Source of the DNA: DATAYF01 sp036272735
GTDB lineage: Bacteria > Chloroflexota > Ktedonobacteria > Ktedonobacterales > Ktedonobacteraceae
Assembly: GCA_036272735.1 (NCBI GenBank)
Contig: DATAYF010000082.1
Span: forward strand, 1 to 7,176
DNA length: 7,176 nt
Direction of reading: 5' to 3'
Of the stretch, positions 1 through 5,143 are shown piece by piece. The notes below the pieces were generated by a model. The model saw only the letters and a program-made list of their open reading frames with translations, made no database searches and was not told the origin of the DNA. A program made the position numbers and the translations under genes. The stretch's first letter is position 1. Each line of letters starts with the position of its first letter.

Positions 1-121
1 CCTGGCCTGCTCCGACCTCCAGGGGTAGTTCCAACAGGAACGTGGGCGTCCTCGTGCTCCGCCTGGTCGGCGTTGCGGACGTGGGTGTTGCTCGTTGCTT
101 CCTGGTCCGCATCGGTGCCAT
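1..121 (-). CDS. tnpB: TnpB-like RNA-guided endonuclease, N-terminal 40 codons only
   Basis: The ATG is at 121-119 and the frame stays open to the window edge, giving 40 visible residues. A basic, Thr/Arg/Pro-rich lead of about 27 residues (MAPMRTRKQ...) is followed by TFLLELPLEVGAGQ. The second part resembles the first strand and turn of TnpB-like proteins, where a short strand precedes a Gln-starting helix. TnpB is the RNA-guided nuclease of IS200/IS605 elements; its RuvC and zinc-finger parts would lie outside the window. A ribosome site GGAAAGG (rc of 129-135) lies 7 bases before the ATG. A second ATG three codons later is an alternative start. The call rests on a short N-terminus plus the terminal hairpin and promoter. 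A different IS protein is possible. Confidence 0.55.
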   Translation of the reverse strand, partial: MAPMRTRKQRATPTSATPTRRSTRTPTFLLELPLEVGAGQ

Positions 122-128
122 GCCTCTG

Positions 129-135
129 CCTTTCC
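129..135 (-). promoter_or_regulatory. Ribosome binding site of the left tnpB
   Basis: On the minus strand this reads GGAAAGG, 7 bases before the ATG at 121. It supports that start over the ATG three codons further in. Confidence 0.5.
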
Positions 136-140
136 GTCAA

Positions 141-156
141 TAGAATACGTGTTCTA
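141..156. promoter_or_regulatory. Near-perfect 16-bp palindrome in the tnpB leader (possible operator)
   Basis: TAGAATACGTGTTCTA reads the same on both strands except for one mismatched pair (T146/G151). It lies just downstream of the likely -10 of the left tnpB promoter and 20 bases upstream of the start codon, where a dimeric repressor could act. No regulator can be named. Confidence 0.35.
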
Positions 157-186
157 CTGCTAGCAGACGCAGGAACCCTTTGTCAA
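157..186 (-). promoter_or_regulatory. Promoter of the left tnpB
   Basis: On the minus strand, TTGACA (186-181) is a perfect -35. After 18 bases comes TAGCAG (162-157), a weak -10 preceded by TGC, the extended -10 element. The order matches the promoter at the right-hand element, where GTCTGC also precedes the -10 (TATAAT there). The -35 is clear and the -10 less so. Confidence 0.5.
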
Positions 187-241
187 GTGTTTCACGCTTT
201 CTCTGGTAGGAAAGCCCCTCCTTCTCTTCCCCCCAGAAGGA

Positions 242-288
242 ACGGGCAATGCATCCCCGGCATGAATGCTCGGGGATGCATTGCCCGT
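242..288. repeat. IS left-end hairpin, 18-bp perfect arms
   Basis: Arms 242-259 and 271-288 are perfect reverse complements (the left arm starts ACGGGCAATGCATCCCCG). The 11-base centre can pair further as GCAT/ATGC around GA, leaving one bulged T at 270. This is the terminal hairpin of the left element. Its minus-strand inner flank GCCCGTTCCTTC is also found, slightly changed, beside the hairpin of the right-hand element (GCCGCCGTTCCTTTC, 7048-7062). Confidence 0.85.
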
Positions 289-290
289 CT

Positions 291-779
291 ATTGTAAGGC
301 AAGAGGCGGCTACCATCCCTTTGGGGTTGTTTTGGGACCGCAACCATTGGTATCTCGTCGGAAGGAAACGAGATGGTAATGCTGCTATGAGGTTGTGGCG
401 AGCGGATCGTATCCTCTGTCTCACGATGGCTTCCTCATCAATATACACGCCAAATGCGTTCGACGTCCAGGGCCTTTTAGGGCACACATGGCTAAGGTCG
501 GCTATGGATCAATGGCAACGCAATGCCCCTGTCGTCATTCGTCTCACGCGGGCACAGGCGGAACGACTCCAGCGGGACTGGTATTATTGCCATGCCAAAT
601 TTGAAGAGAGCACAGACAATCAAATAATCATGACGATTGGTGAGGACAACCAGGCCATCGTCTTCGAATTGCTGCGCTGGCTTGGGCCAGGGGCAGAATT
701 GGTGGAACCGAAAGCCTGGCGAACGCAAATAAAGGAGCAATTACAGCAAATGTTGTCGATTTATGATCCTCCTAAGTAA
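291..779 (+). pseudogene. WYL-domain transcriptional regulator, C-terminal fragment cut by the IS
   Basis: WYL-family regulators are normally about 300 residues: an N-terminal winged helix for DNA binding, a WYL sensor domain and a C-terminal WCX extension. Here only about 162 residues remain. They start in the last part of the WYL domain, with PLGLFWDRNHWYLVGRK containing the signature Trp-Tyr-Leu, and run through WCX. The WCX end shows LLRWLGPGAELVEP and a final helix ending QQMLSIYDPPK. The helix-turn-helix is missing because the frame runs straight into the IS hairpin at about 290. An ATG at 249 keeps the frame open, but its first residues come from the hairpin and not from the regulator. 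The lost half should lie beyond the far end of the IS, left of this window. The C-terminal piece has no DNA-binding domain and is probably inert. Confidence 0.75.
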
Positions 780-881
780 ATCCCCACACCTATGCACCCT
801 GCTGTTTCGCTCTTTGGACAACAGCATAAAGCATGCCACCGTCGCATACGTGCAGCCCAACCTCACGCTCATCGTACACCG
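780..881. other. Spacer after the WYL fragment, with a weak stem-loop
   Basis: No gene is seen. TGCTGTT (800-806) and AACAGCA (820-826) form a 7-bp stem with a 13-base loop. No T-run follows, so it is a doubtful terminator. The rest looks unstructured up to the repeat array. Confidence 0.4.
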
Positions 882-936
882 CATCTTAACCTCATCTTAA
901 CCTCATCTTAACCTATCCTCAACCTATCCTCAACCA
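882..936 (+). promoter_or_regulatory. Five 11-bp-period direct repeats, Pho-box-like activator site
   Basis: Three exact copies of CATCTTAACCT (882, 893, 904) are followed by two diverged copies, ATCCTCAACCT (915) and ATCCTCAACCA (926). Each 11-bp unit carries an 8-base core (CTTAACCT, then CTCAACCT/A) with 3-base gaps. This is the layout bound side by side by PhoB/OmpR-type response regulators. CTTAACCT with 3-bp spacing is, from memory, the cyanobacterial Pho box read by SphR. The array ends 8 bp before the -35 of the S53 protease promoter, as expected for an activator touching RNA polymerase. Phosphate control is inferred; another OmpR-type regulator could use the same spacing. Confidence 0.7.
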
Positions 937-944
937 CACACCTC

Positions 945-974
945 TTGACATGTAAATCGGTACTGATCAATAAT
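945..974 (+). promoter_or_regulatory. Promoter of the S53 protease gene
   Basis: TTGACA (945-950) matches the -35 consensus perfectly. AATAAT (969-974), 18 bases on, matches the -10 at five of six positions. Transcription would start near 982 and leave a leader of about 125 bases before the ATG at 1108. Confidence 0.6.
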
Positions 975-994
975 TGAACTATTACCATTTACAT
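950..994. promoter_or_regulatory. 45-bp imperfect dyad centred on the -10 (candidate operator)
   Basis: Three nested pairs of arms share one centre near A972: ATGTAAAT (950-957) with ATTTACAT (987-994), GGTA (959-962) with TACC (983-986), and TCAAT (967-971) with ATTGA (973-977). Seventeen base pairs match. The dyad covers the promoter from the -35 edge past the likely start point, where a symmetric repressor would block transcription. It is mostly upstream of the start point, so it should act as DNA and not as an RNA hairpin. Confidence 0.5.
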
Positions 995-1043
995 CTATTG
1001 GTTTTCCAACTACTTCTATACTTTTTGGTTTTCCCTTCTTTCA

Positions 1044-1061
1044 TTGCATCAAGAGATGCAA
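1044..1061 (+). other. Leader hairpin upstream of the protease gene
   Basis: TTGCATC and GATGCAA form a perfect 7-bp stem with loop AAGA inside the predicted 5' leader. It lies 37 bases before the ribosome site. It may stabilise the mRNA; no T-run or riboswitch pattern is seen. Confidence 0.4.
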
Positions 1062-1098
1062 GGATGTATTGTACATCGCTATAACTAAAAATTTGAAT

Positions 1099-1102
1099 GG
1101 AG
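1099..1102 (+). promoter_or_regulatory. Ribosome binding site deciding the protease start
   Basis: GGAG lies 5 bases before the ATG at 1108. It favours this start over the in-frame TTG at 1069 and the ATG at 1117. Confidence 0.65.
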
Positions 1103-1107
1103 ATCAA

Positions 1108-3054
1108 ATGTTGTCAATGCGTCGACTTAGTGTCTCCCGGCGTACTCTCGTTTCCCTGGCAGCCATCCTGGGCTTATTTGCAGCGACATTCAGCGCCTTT
1201 ACTTTCGCCCATAACGCTTCCGCTGCTGCCGTTGGTAACGCGTACGTCTCACTCAATGGGAGCTTCACCAAAGCGCCTGCTCAGGCACACCTGAGCGGCC
1301 ACCACACCAGTAGTGCTCCCATGACTGTCTCGCTGCTCCTCCAGTCAAGGAACCAGGGCCAACTCTCGAACACGATCAGTGCGCTGTACAATCCGGGGAG
1401 CAGCCAGTATCATCACTGGCTGGCAAAGGGCCAGTTCAACCAGCAATTTGCCCCCTCTGCCACCGAGACTGCACAGGTAAACAGCTTCTTGAAAAAGGCC
1501 GGACTCAAGGGTGCTGCTTCCCCATCGCCTTTTCTGGTACGTGCTACCGGCACTACGGCACAAATTGAGGCCGCTTTCCATACGCGCGTCAACAATTATG
1601 TAGCCGCGAACGGGCAGTCCTTCTACCAGAACGACACCAATGTGCAGGTTCCGACATCCTTGAGCAATACGGTTACCGCCGTGTCGGGTCTCTCCAACAC
1701 CTATCGCCTGCACACCAATTACGTCACGACCCGTTCCGCCGCTCAGAAGCAGGGACGAGCCGCACCGAAGTATGGTGCTGGCCCTGGTGGTAGCGGTTTT
1801 GCCCCTTCACAGATCTCTAGCCTGTACGACGCGAACCCGATCTACAAGATGGGGAGCCGTGGGCAAGGCAAAGGCACCACGCTGGGCCTCTTTGAGCTGT
1901 CGGGTTACACGGCCGCTGATATTAAGGTCTACGAAAAGCAGTTCTTTGGCGCTTCTGAGAATGTGCCCATCGTCAACGTCAACGTCGATGGTGGTCCCAT
2001 CACTCCGGTCTGTCCAACTGGTGATCAGTGTAATCCCGCTAACGACTACTCGGGCGATATCGAGGTAAATGCCGACGTCGAGACGCAGATTGCCATTGCC
2101 CCTAAAGTTGACCGTATTATCGTCTACAATGCCCCCAACGACTTCCTCGGCGTCACTGGCGTCAACGAATACTTCAAGATCGCCAGCGACGATCTGGCCT
2201 CTTCGATCAGTTCAAGTTGGGGCCTGTGCGAGCTGGATGCTGGCCTCGCCAATGCTGAGGCCGAGTCGGTCGCCTTCATGCAAATGGCGGCTCAGGGTCA
2301 GAGCATGTTTAGTTCTTCGGGCGACACGGGCGCGTTCGACTGCCTGCGTGGTTCTGGCAACACGGCGCTTACCGTTGATGATCCAACCTCGCAGCCGTTC
2401 GTAACCTCCGTAGGCGGCACCTCCTTCGGCACTTATGATCCTGGCAAAGCCTTGCACCCAACCTATCCTCAAGGTTCCGAGACGGTGTGGAACGTGCTTG
2501 ACGCGTGCAGTGGTTCAAGCTATGGCCTTAGCCAATGCGCCGCTCTGGGCGCTGGCGGCGGTGGTGTGAGCAACTTCTGGGCACAACCTTCCTTCCAGCA
2601 TGGCCCTGGTGTCACCAGTTCTTTCAGCCAGAAAGGACCCTATTGTAGCCAGGCCGCTACTGGACAGCAGTGCCGCGAGGTGCCGGACGTTTCCGCCAAC
2701 GCTGACGAATACACCCCCTACGCCGAGTATTGCACCGGCTCTGCAAGCACTAATAGCATCTGTGCACAGATCAATGGCTGGTTTGGTATCGGTGGTACCA
2801 GCCTGTCAAGCCCGGTGTGGTCCTCTATCATCGGCCTGTGGAATAGTGTGCATGGCTCACGCTTCGGTAGTGCCAGCTACGGGCTCTACCAGTTGTTCCG
2901 GTCCAATAACGCCTATAACAATGTCTTCCACGACATTACCGGCAAGTTCCAGACCGAAAACAACAATGGCTATTATCCGACGACCACCAACTACGATATG
3001 GCAACAGGCATTGGTACGCCCCGTATCGCAGGCATCGTCAAGGCCAAATTCTAG
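1108..3054 (+). CDS. Secreted pro-kumamolisin-like serine-carboxyl peptidase (family S53)
   Basis: The 648-residue preproenzyme is probably an extracellular, acid-active endopeptidase. Residues 1-39 are a signal peptide: RRLSVSRRTLV, a hydrophobic core, and cleavage after NASA. The SRRTLV stretch also resembles a Tat motif. A pro-kumamolisin activation domain follows at about 70-200. The catalytic domain (about 225-648) shows E319 and D323 in IEVNAD, the oxyanion Asp D406 in SSGDTGA, and nucleophile S565 in GGTSLSSP. D609 in HDITG and D630 in NYDMATGIGTP fit the C-terminal calcium site. E319 to D406 is spaced as in kumamolisin (E78, D164), but D406 to S565 is about 45 residues longer. Ten cysteines, many in close pairs, suggest disulfides. 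It has its own promoter and terminator; activation is presumably by self-cleavage of the propeptide. Confidence 0.93.
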   Translation: MLSMRRLSVSRRTLVSLAAILGLFAATFSAFTFAHNASAAAVGNAYVSLNGSFTKAPAQAHLSGHHTSSAPMTVSLLLQSRNQGQLSNTISALYNPGSSQYHHWLAKGQFNQQFAPSATETAQVNSFLKKAGLKGAASPSPFLVRATGTTAQIEAAFHTRVNNYVAANGQSFYQNDTNVQVPTSLSNTVTAVSGLSNTYRLHTNYVTTRSAAQKQGRAAPKYGAGPGGSGFAPSQISSLYDANPIYKMGSRGQGKGTTLGLFELSGYTAADIKVYEKQFFGASENVPIVNVNVDGGPITPVCPTGDQCNPANDYSGDIEVNADVETQIAIAPKVDRIIVYNAPNDFLGVTGVNEYFKIASDDLASSISSSWGLCELDAGLANAEAESVAFMQMAAQGQSMFSSSGDTGAFDCLRGSGNTALTVDDPTSQPFVTSVGGTSFGTYDPGKALHPTYPQGSETVWNVLDACSGSSYGLSQCAALGAGGGGVSNFWAQPSFQHGPGVTSSFSQKGPYCSQAATGQQCREVPDVSANADEYTPYAEYCTGSASTNSICAQINGWFGIGGTSLSSPVWSSIIGLWNSVHGSRFGSASYGLYQLFRSNNAYNNVFHDITGKFQTENNNGYYPTTTNYDMATGIGTPRIAGIVKAKF

Positions 3055-3089
3055 GGCAGGACCAGACCTTTTCTCGTAGGTATAGAAGT

Positions 3090-3136
3090 AAAGACGAGCG
3101 TTCGTTGCAGCAATAGCAATGGGCGCTCGTCTTTTT
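3090..3136 (+). terminator. Rho-independent terminator of the protease gene
   Basis: AAAGACGAGCG (3090-3100) pairs perfectly with CGCTCGTCTTT (3124-3134), and the transcript continues as a U-run to 3136. The 23-base loop can form an inner TTGC/GCAA stem. It lies 36 bases past the protease stop codon. Confidence 0.88.
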
Positions 3137-3280
3137 ACGACCCCGAAAGAGAGGTCGTCTGCCTGCGGGGGCCGTTCGCCCAACGGACGCCAGTTCACCT
3201 TGAAACCATTGCCAACGATACTCCGTACCAAAAAGTGAGAACGGTTAAACAAATACCAGTATAGAAAGTGCGACGACACA
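3137..3280. other. Spacer before the DUF2171 gene with two small stem-loops
   Basis: ACGACC/GGTCGT (3137-3142, 3153-3158) and CCGTT/AACGG (3172-3176, 3182-3186) are short perfect stems just after the terminator. TATAGA at 3260-3265 could be a -10 for the next gene, but no good -35 pairs with it. The start at 3281 has only a poor ribosome site (GAAAG, about 13 bases upstream). Confidence 0.4.
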
Positions 3281-3616
3281 ATGAAAGCATGGACACAAAA
3301 CGATGTACGTACCCACATGGCGGTACACGACTCAGCCGACAACGATCTAGGCCATGTTGAGGAGATCTATGAAGACTCGTTTCTCATGCGCAAAGGGCTG
3401 ATTTTTCATCATGATCGCTACATCCCCTACAGCGCGATTGCGCGTATCGATAACGAGCATGTCTATTTGCTCATGTCCAAAGATGAGGTCAACGATAAAG
3501 AATGGAATAAACGCCCCGACTACGAGGATCACGAGGCAGACCCCACACAATTGCTCTATGACCGTGGACACGGCGTTACCGATCCCTTCGATGAAATCAA
3601 TCCCAACCACACCTAA
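3281..3616 (+). CDS. DUF2171 / PRC-barrel-like small cytoplasmic protein
   Basis: This is a 111-residue acidic protein with no signal peptide or membrane segment. Residues about 8-70 carry the DUF2171 pattern: a Val and a DSADNDLGHVEEIY turn, then DSFLMRKGL, a hydrophobic strand, RYIPYSAI, and a final strand ARIDNEHVYLLMSKDE. This order (D-x-x-G-x-V, then IPxxAI, then VYL) is typical of the small beta-barrel family related to PRC barrels. The function of the family is unknown; roles in stress response or as small adaptor domains are only guesses. The C-terminal 40 residues (80-111) are charged and likely flexible. It stands alone between the protease terminator and the sigma gene. The ATG is followed by weak ribosome-site evidence, so a start at 3317 cannot be fully excluded, though the upstream helix favours 3281. 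Confidence 0.8.
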   Translation: MKAWTQNDVRTHMAVHDSADNDLGHVEEIYEDSFLMRKGLIFHHDRYIPYSAIARIDNEHVYLLMSKDEVNDKEWNKRPDYEDHEADPTQLLYDRGHGVTDPFDEINPNHT

Positions 3617-3928
3617 GCATTGGATCATACGCCCCCTGTCGGTATTCCCTCAATTGCCTGCATAAATCTTTTTATCAAGCCCCAGCGTATACACAGATAA
3701 AGCAGCGACTGGTGCGCAGAAGATAAGGTTAAAACCTTAGCCTATTTAAGGTAATCACCCGATGTAGTAGCCCTGTCATATCTTCTAAAATGAGGGCAAA
3801 GATAGCAAAAGCTGGACACGTAAAATAAGAGCACACACATGCATTCCGGCACGTACGTGCTGACCACGAGGCCATACGGAGTCCGACGCTGATTTTGTCG
3901 GTAAGTTTCCTGAAGGGAGCGTGGGATC
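3617..3928. other. Control region of the sigma factor gene
   Basis: No gene is seen in these 312 bases. Three symmetric elements are: AAGGTT/AACCTT with a 2-base centre (3725-3738); a perfect 12-bp palindrome GCACGTACGTGC (3849-3860), an operator candidate 68 bases before the sigma start; and a CCGAC/GTCGG stem (3883-3901) in the leader. TAAAAT boxes at 3786 and 3821 are possible -10 elements, but neither has a good -35. AAGGGAG (3913-3919), 9 bases before ATG 3929, is the ribosome site. Confidence 0.5.
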
Positions 3929-5017
3929 ATGGCAATTGTTGATCCTGTCAGAGATGACCGCAGGACCATGCTAGGAGATGATACAGAGAGGATAGCAAGG
4001 TTCCCTGCCGCCGTTACAGCAAATTTAAATCTCGATCTGGAGAGCATAGGGCAACCAGAGCGCACTACTGAGCCACTCAACGAAATAGAGGAGGCCCTTG
4101 GGGAACGCTATGCTCTGTTTGAGGAAGAGGAGAGCGATACCCTCCCCGCGAGTAAACGGCAAGCCAACATCTCCACCACCAAGCAAGCTACAAGCACTGA
4201 AGATGCTTTTCAGAGTTACCTGCACGATATTCGTGGCCTGGGCCTACTCACCCATGCAGAAGAGATCGAGCTGGCACAAAAAGCAGCAGCCGGTGATGGG
4301 CTGGCGCGCCGCAAGCTTATCGAATGCAACTTGCGCCTGGTCATCTCGATTGCCCGCCGCTACACCAGCACAGGCGTTCCTCTCATCGATCTAATCCAGG
4401 AAGGCAACATGGGGCTCATGCGAGCAGCCGAGAAGTTCGACTACCATCGTGGTTGTCACTTTGGTACCTATGCCACCTGGTGGATTCGCCAGGCCGTCAG
4501 CCGGGCCGCGGGTGAGCAATCCCGCATGATCCACCTGCCCGAACACGTATCAACACGCCTGCGCAAAGTACGCCGTGTCGCAGCGCAACTTTCGCAAGAA
4601 AATGGTCTCGATCCATTGCCCGAACAGATTGCCGAGGCGTGCAACCTTGGTGTCAACGATGTTATCGACCTGCTCGGCGTAATCGAGCAGCCGGTGTCAC
4701 TAGATGCCCCGGTCGATGACGAGGCACGCTACGCCCTCTCGGACACGTTAGAAGATAGTAACACACCTGCCCCTTCGGATACGGCTTCACAACACCTACT
4801 CGGTGAAGAACTTCATCGCGCGCTCGCGGTATTGACGCCACGAGAACGCGCTGTGGTCACACTACGCTACGGCATCGGCGATGGTAGGAGCCGCACGTTG
4901 TTGGAAGTTGGCAAAGAGTTGGGCATTTCACGCGAACGCGTGCGCCAACTCGAAGTGGTCGCACTGATGAAATTGCGCAGTATGAGCGGCAGCGTCGCAC
5001 TGCGCGAGTGCGTATAG
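3929..5017 (+). CDS. RNA polymerase sigma-70 family factor (group 1/2, RpoD-like)
   Basis: The 362-residue factor directs RNA polymerase core to promoters. The first 90 residues are acidic and poorly conserved. Region 1.2 is at about 91-123. Region 2.1-2.2 is at 127-170, with CNLRLVISIARRYTSTGVPLIDLIQEGNMGL. Regions 2.3-2.4 are at about 172-200, with HFGTYATWWIRQAVSRA. Region 3 spans about 205-290 and region 4 about 295-350, the latter with LTPRERAVVTLRYGIGDG and the helix-turn-helix GISRERVRQLE. The core is close to RpoD, but SRMIHLPEHV replaces the usual RTIRIPVHM and VVALMKLRS ends region 4, which suggests a group 2 (non-essential, RpoD-like) factor. It has no partner anti-sigma gene nearby. 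AAGGGAG lies 9 bases before the ATG. Confidence 0.92.
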   Translation: MAIVDPVRDDRRTMLGDDTERIARFPAAVTANLNLDLESIGQPERTTEPLNEIEEALGERYALFEEEESDTLPASKRQANISTTKQATSTEDAFQSYLHDIRGLGLLTHAEEIELAQKAAAGDGLARRKLIECNLRLVISIARRYTSTGVPLIDLIQEGNMGLMRAAEKFDYHRGCHFGTYATWWIRQAVSRAAGEQSRMIHLPEHVSTRLRKVRRVAAQLSQENGLDPLPEQIAEACNLGVNDVIDLLGVIEQPVSLDAPVDDEARYALSDTLEDSNTPAPSDTASQHLLGEELHRALAVLTPRERAVVTLRYGIGDGRSRTLLEVGKELGISRERVRQLEVVALMKLRSMSGSVALRECV

Positions 5018-5019
5018 GT

Positions 5020-5103
5020 AAGCACTTATAGGTAATACATAAAGAAAGGTCAATGGTTTCGCGAAACCATTGACCTTTCTTTATGTATTACCTATAAGTG
5101 CTT
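5020..5103. repeat. Perfect 84-bp palindrome between convergent genes
   Basis: The 42-bp arms (5020-5061 and 5062-5103) are exact reverse complements with no spacer. The centre is TTTCGCGAAA. It begins 3 bases after the sigma stop and ends 41 bases before the glycosyltransferase stop. In RNA from either strand the inner part gives a stem with CCTTTCTTT at its 3' side, so a bidirectional terminator is the simplest role. The arms extend far beyond a usual terminator, so a palindromic mobile repeat is an alternative. Confidence 0.9.
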
Positions 5104-5143
5104 CAATGTGCGTAGATGCATCCTATATACTCTGCTCCATTTC

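Larger units (their letters stand above)
1..293 (-). mobile_element. Left end of an IS200/IS605-type (tnpB-bearing) element, partial
   Basis: This is the left part of an insertion element that reads right to left and continues beyond position 1. Seen in order on the minus strand are a large terminal hairpin (288-242), a promoter with TTGACA (186-181), and a tnpB-like start at 121. The hairpin close to the end fits IS200/IS605 elements, which move as single strands and use subterminal hairpins instead of inverted repeats. The outer boundary at about 293/294 is inferred, because WYL-domain coding sequence resumes immediately to the right. On the element's own strand the flanking bases 297-294 read TTAC, the target tetranucleotide known for IS608. 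The match is only four bases and may be chance. Confidence 0.6.

Noticed and set aside
249..290. ATG at 249 as the true start of the WYL gene
   Set aside because: The first 14 residues come from the IS terminal hairpin and no ribosome site precedes them. The open frame is a by-product of the insertion.
137..487. Minus-strand 116-residue open frame
   Set aside because: It runs across the IS hairpin and antisense to the WYL fragment, with no recognisable family or ribosome site.
800..826. Terminator after the WYL fragment
   Set aside because: The 7-bp stem has a 13-base loop and no T-run.
882..936. CRISPR array
   Set aside because: Units are 11 bp with 3-base gaps and no unique spacers, so they are regulatory direct repeats and not a CRISPR array.
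1069..1107. In-frame TTG start giving a 661-residue protease
   Set aside because: The ATG at 1108 has GGAG 5 bases upstream and yields a normal signal peptide beginning MLSMRRLS. The extra 13 residues would place a polar stretch before it.
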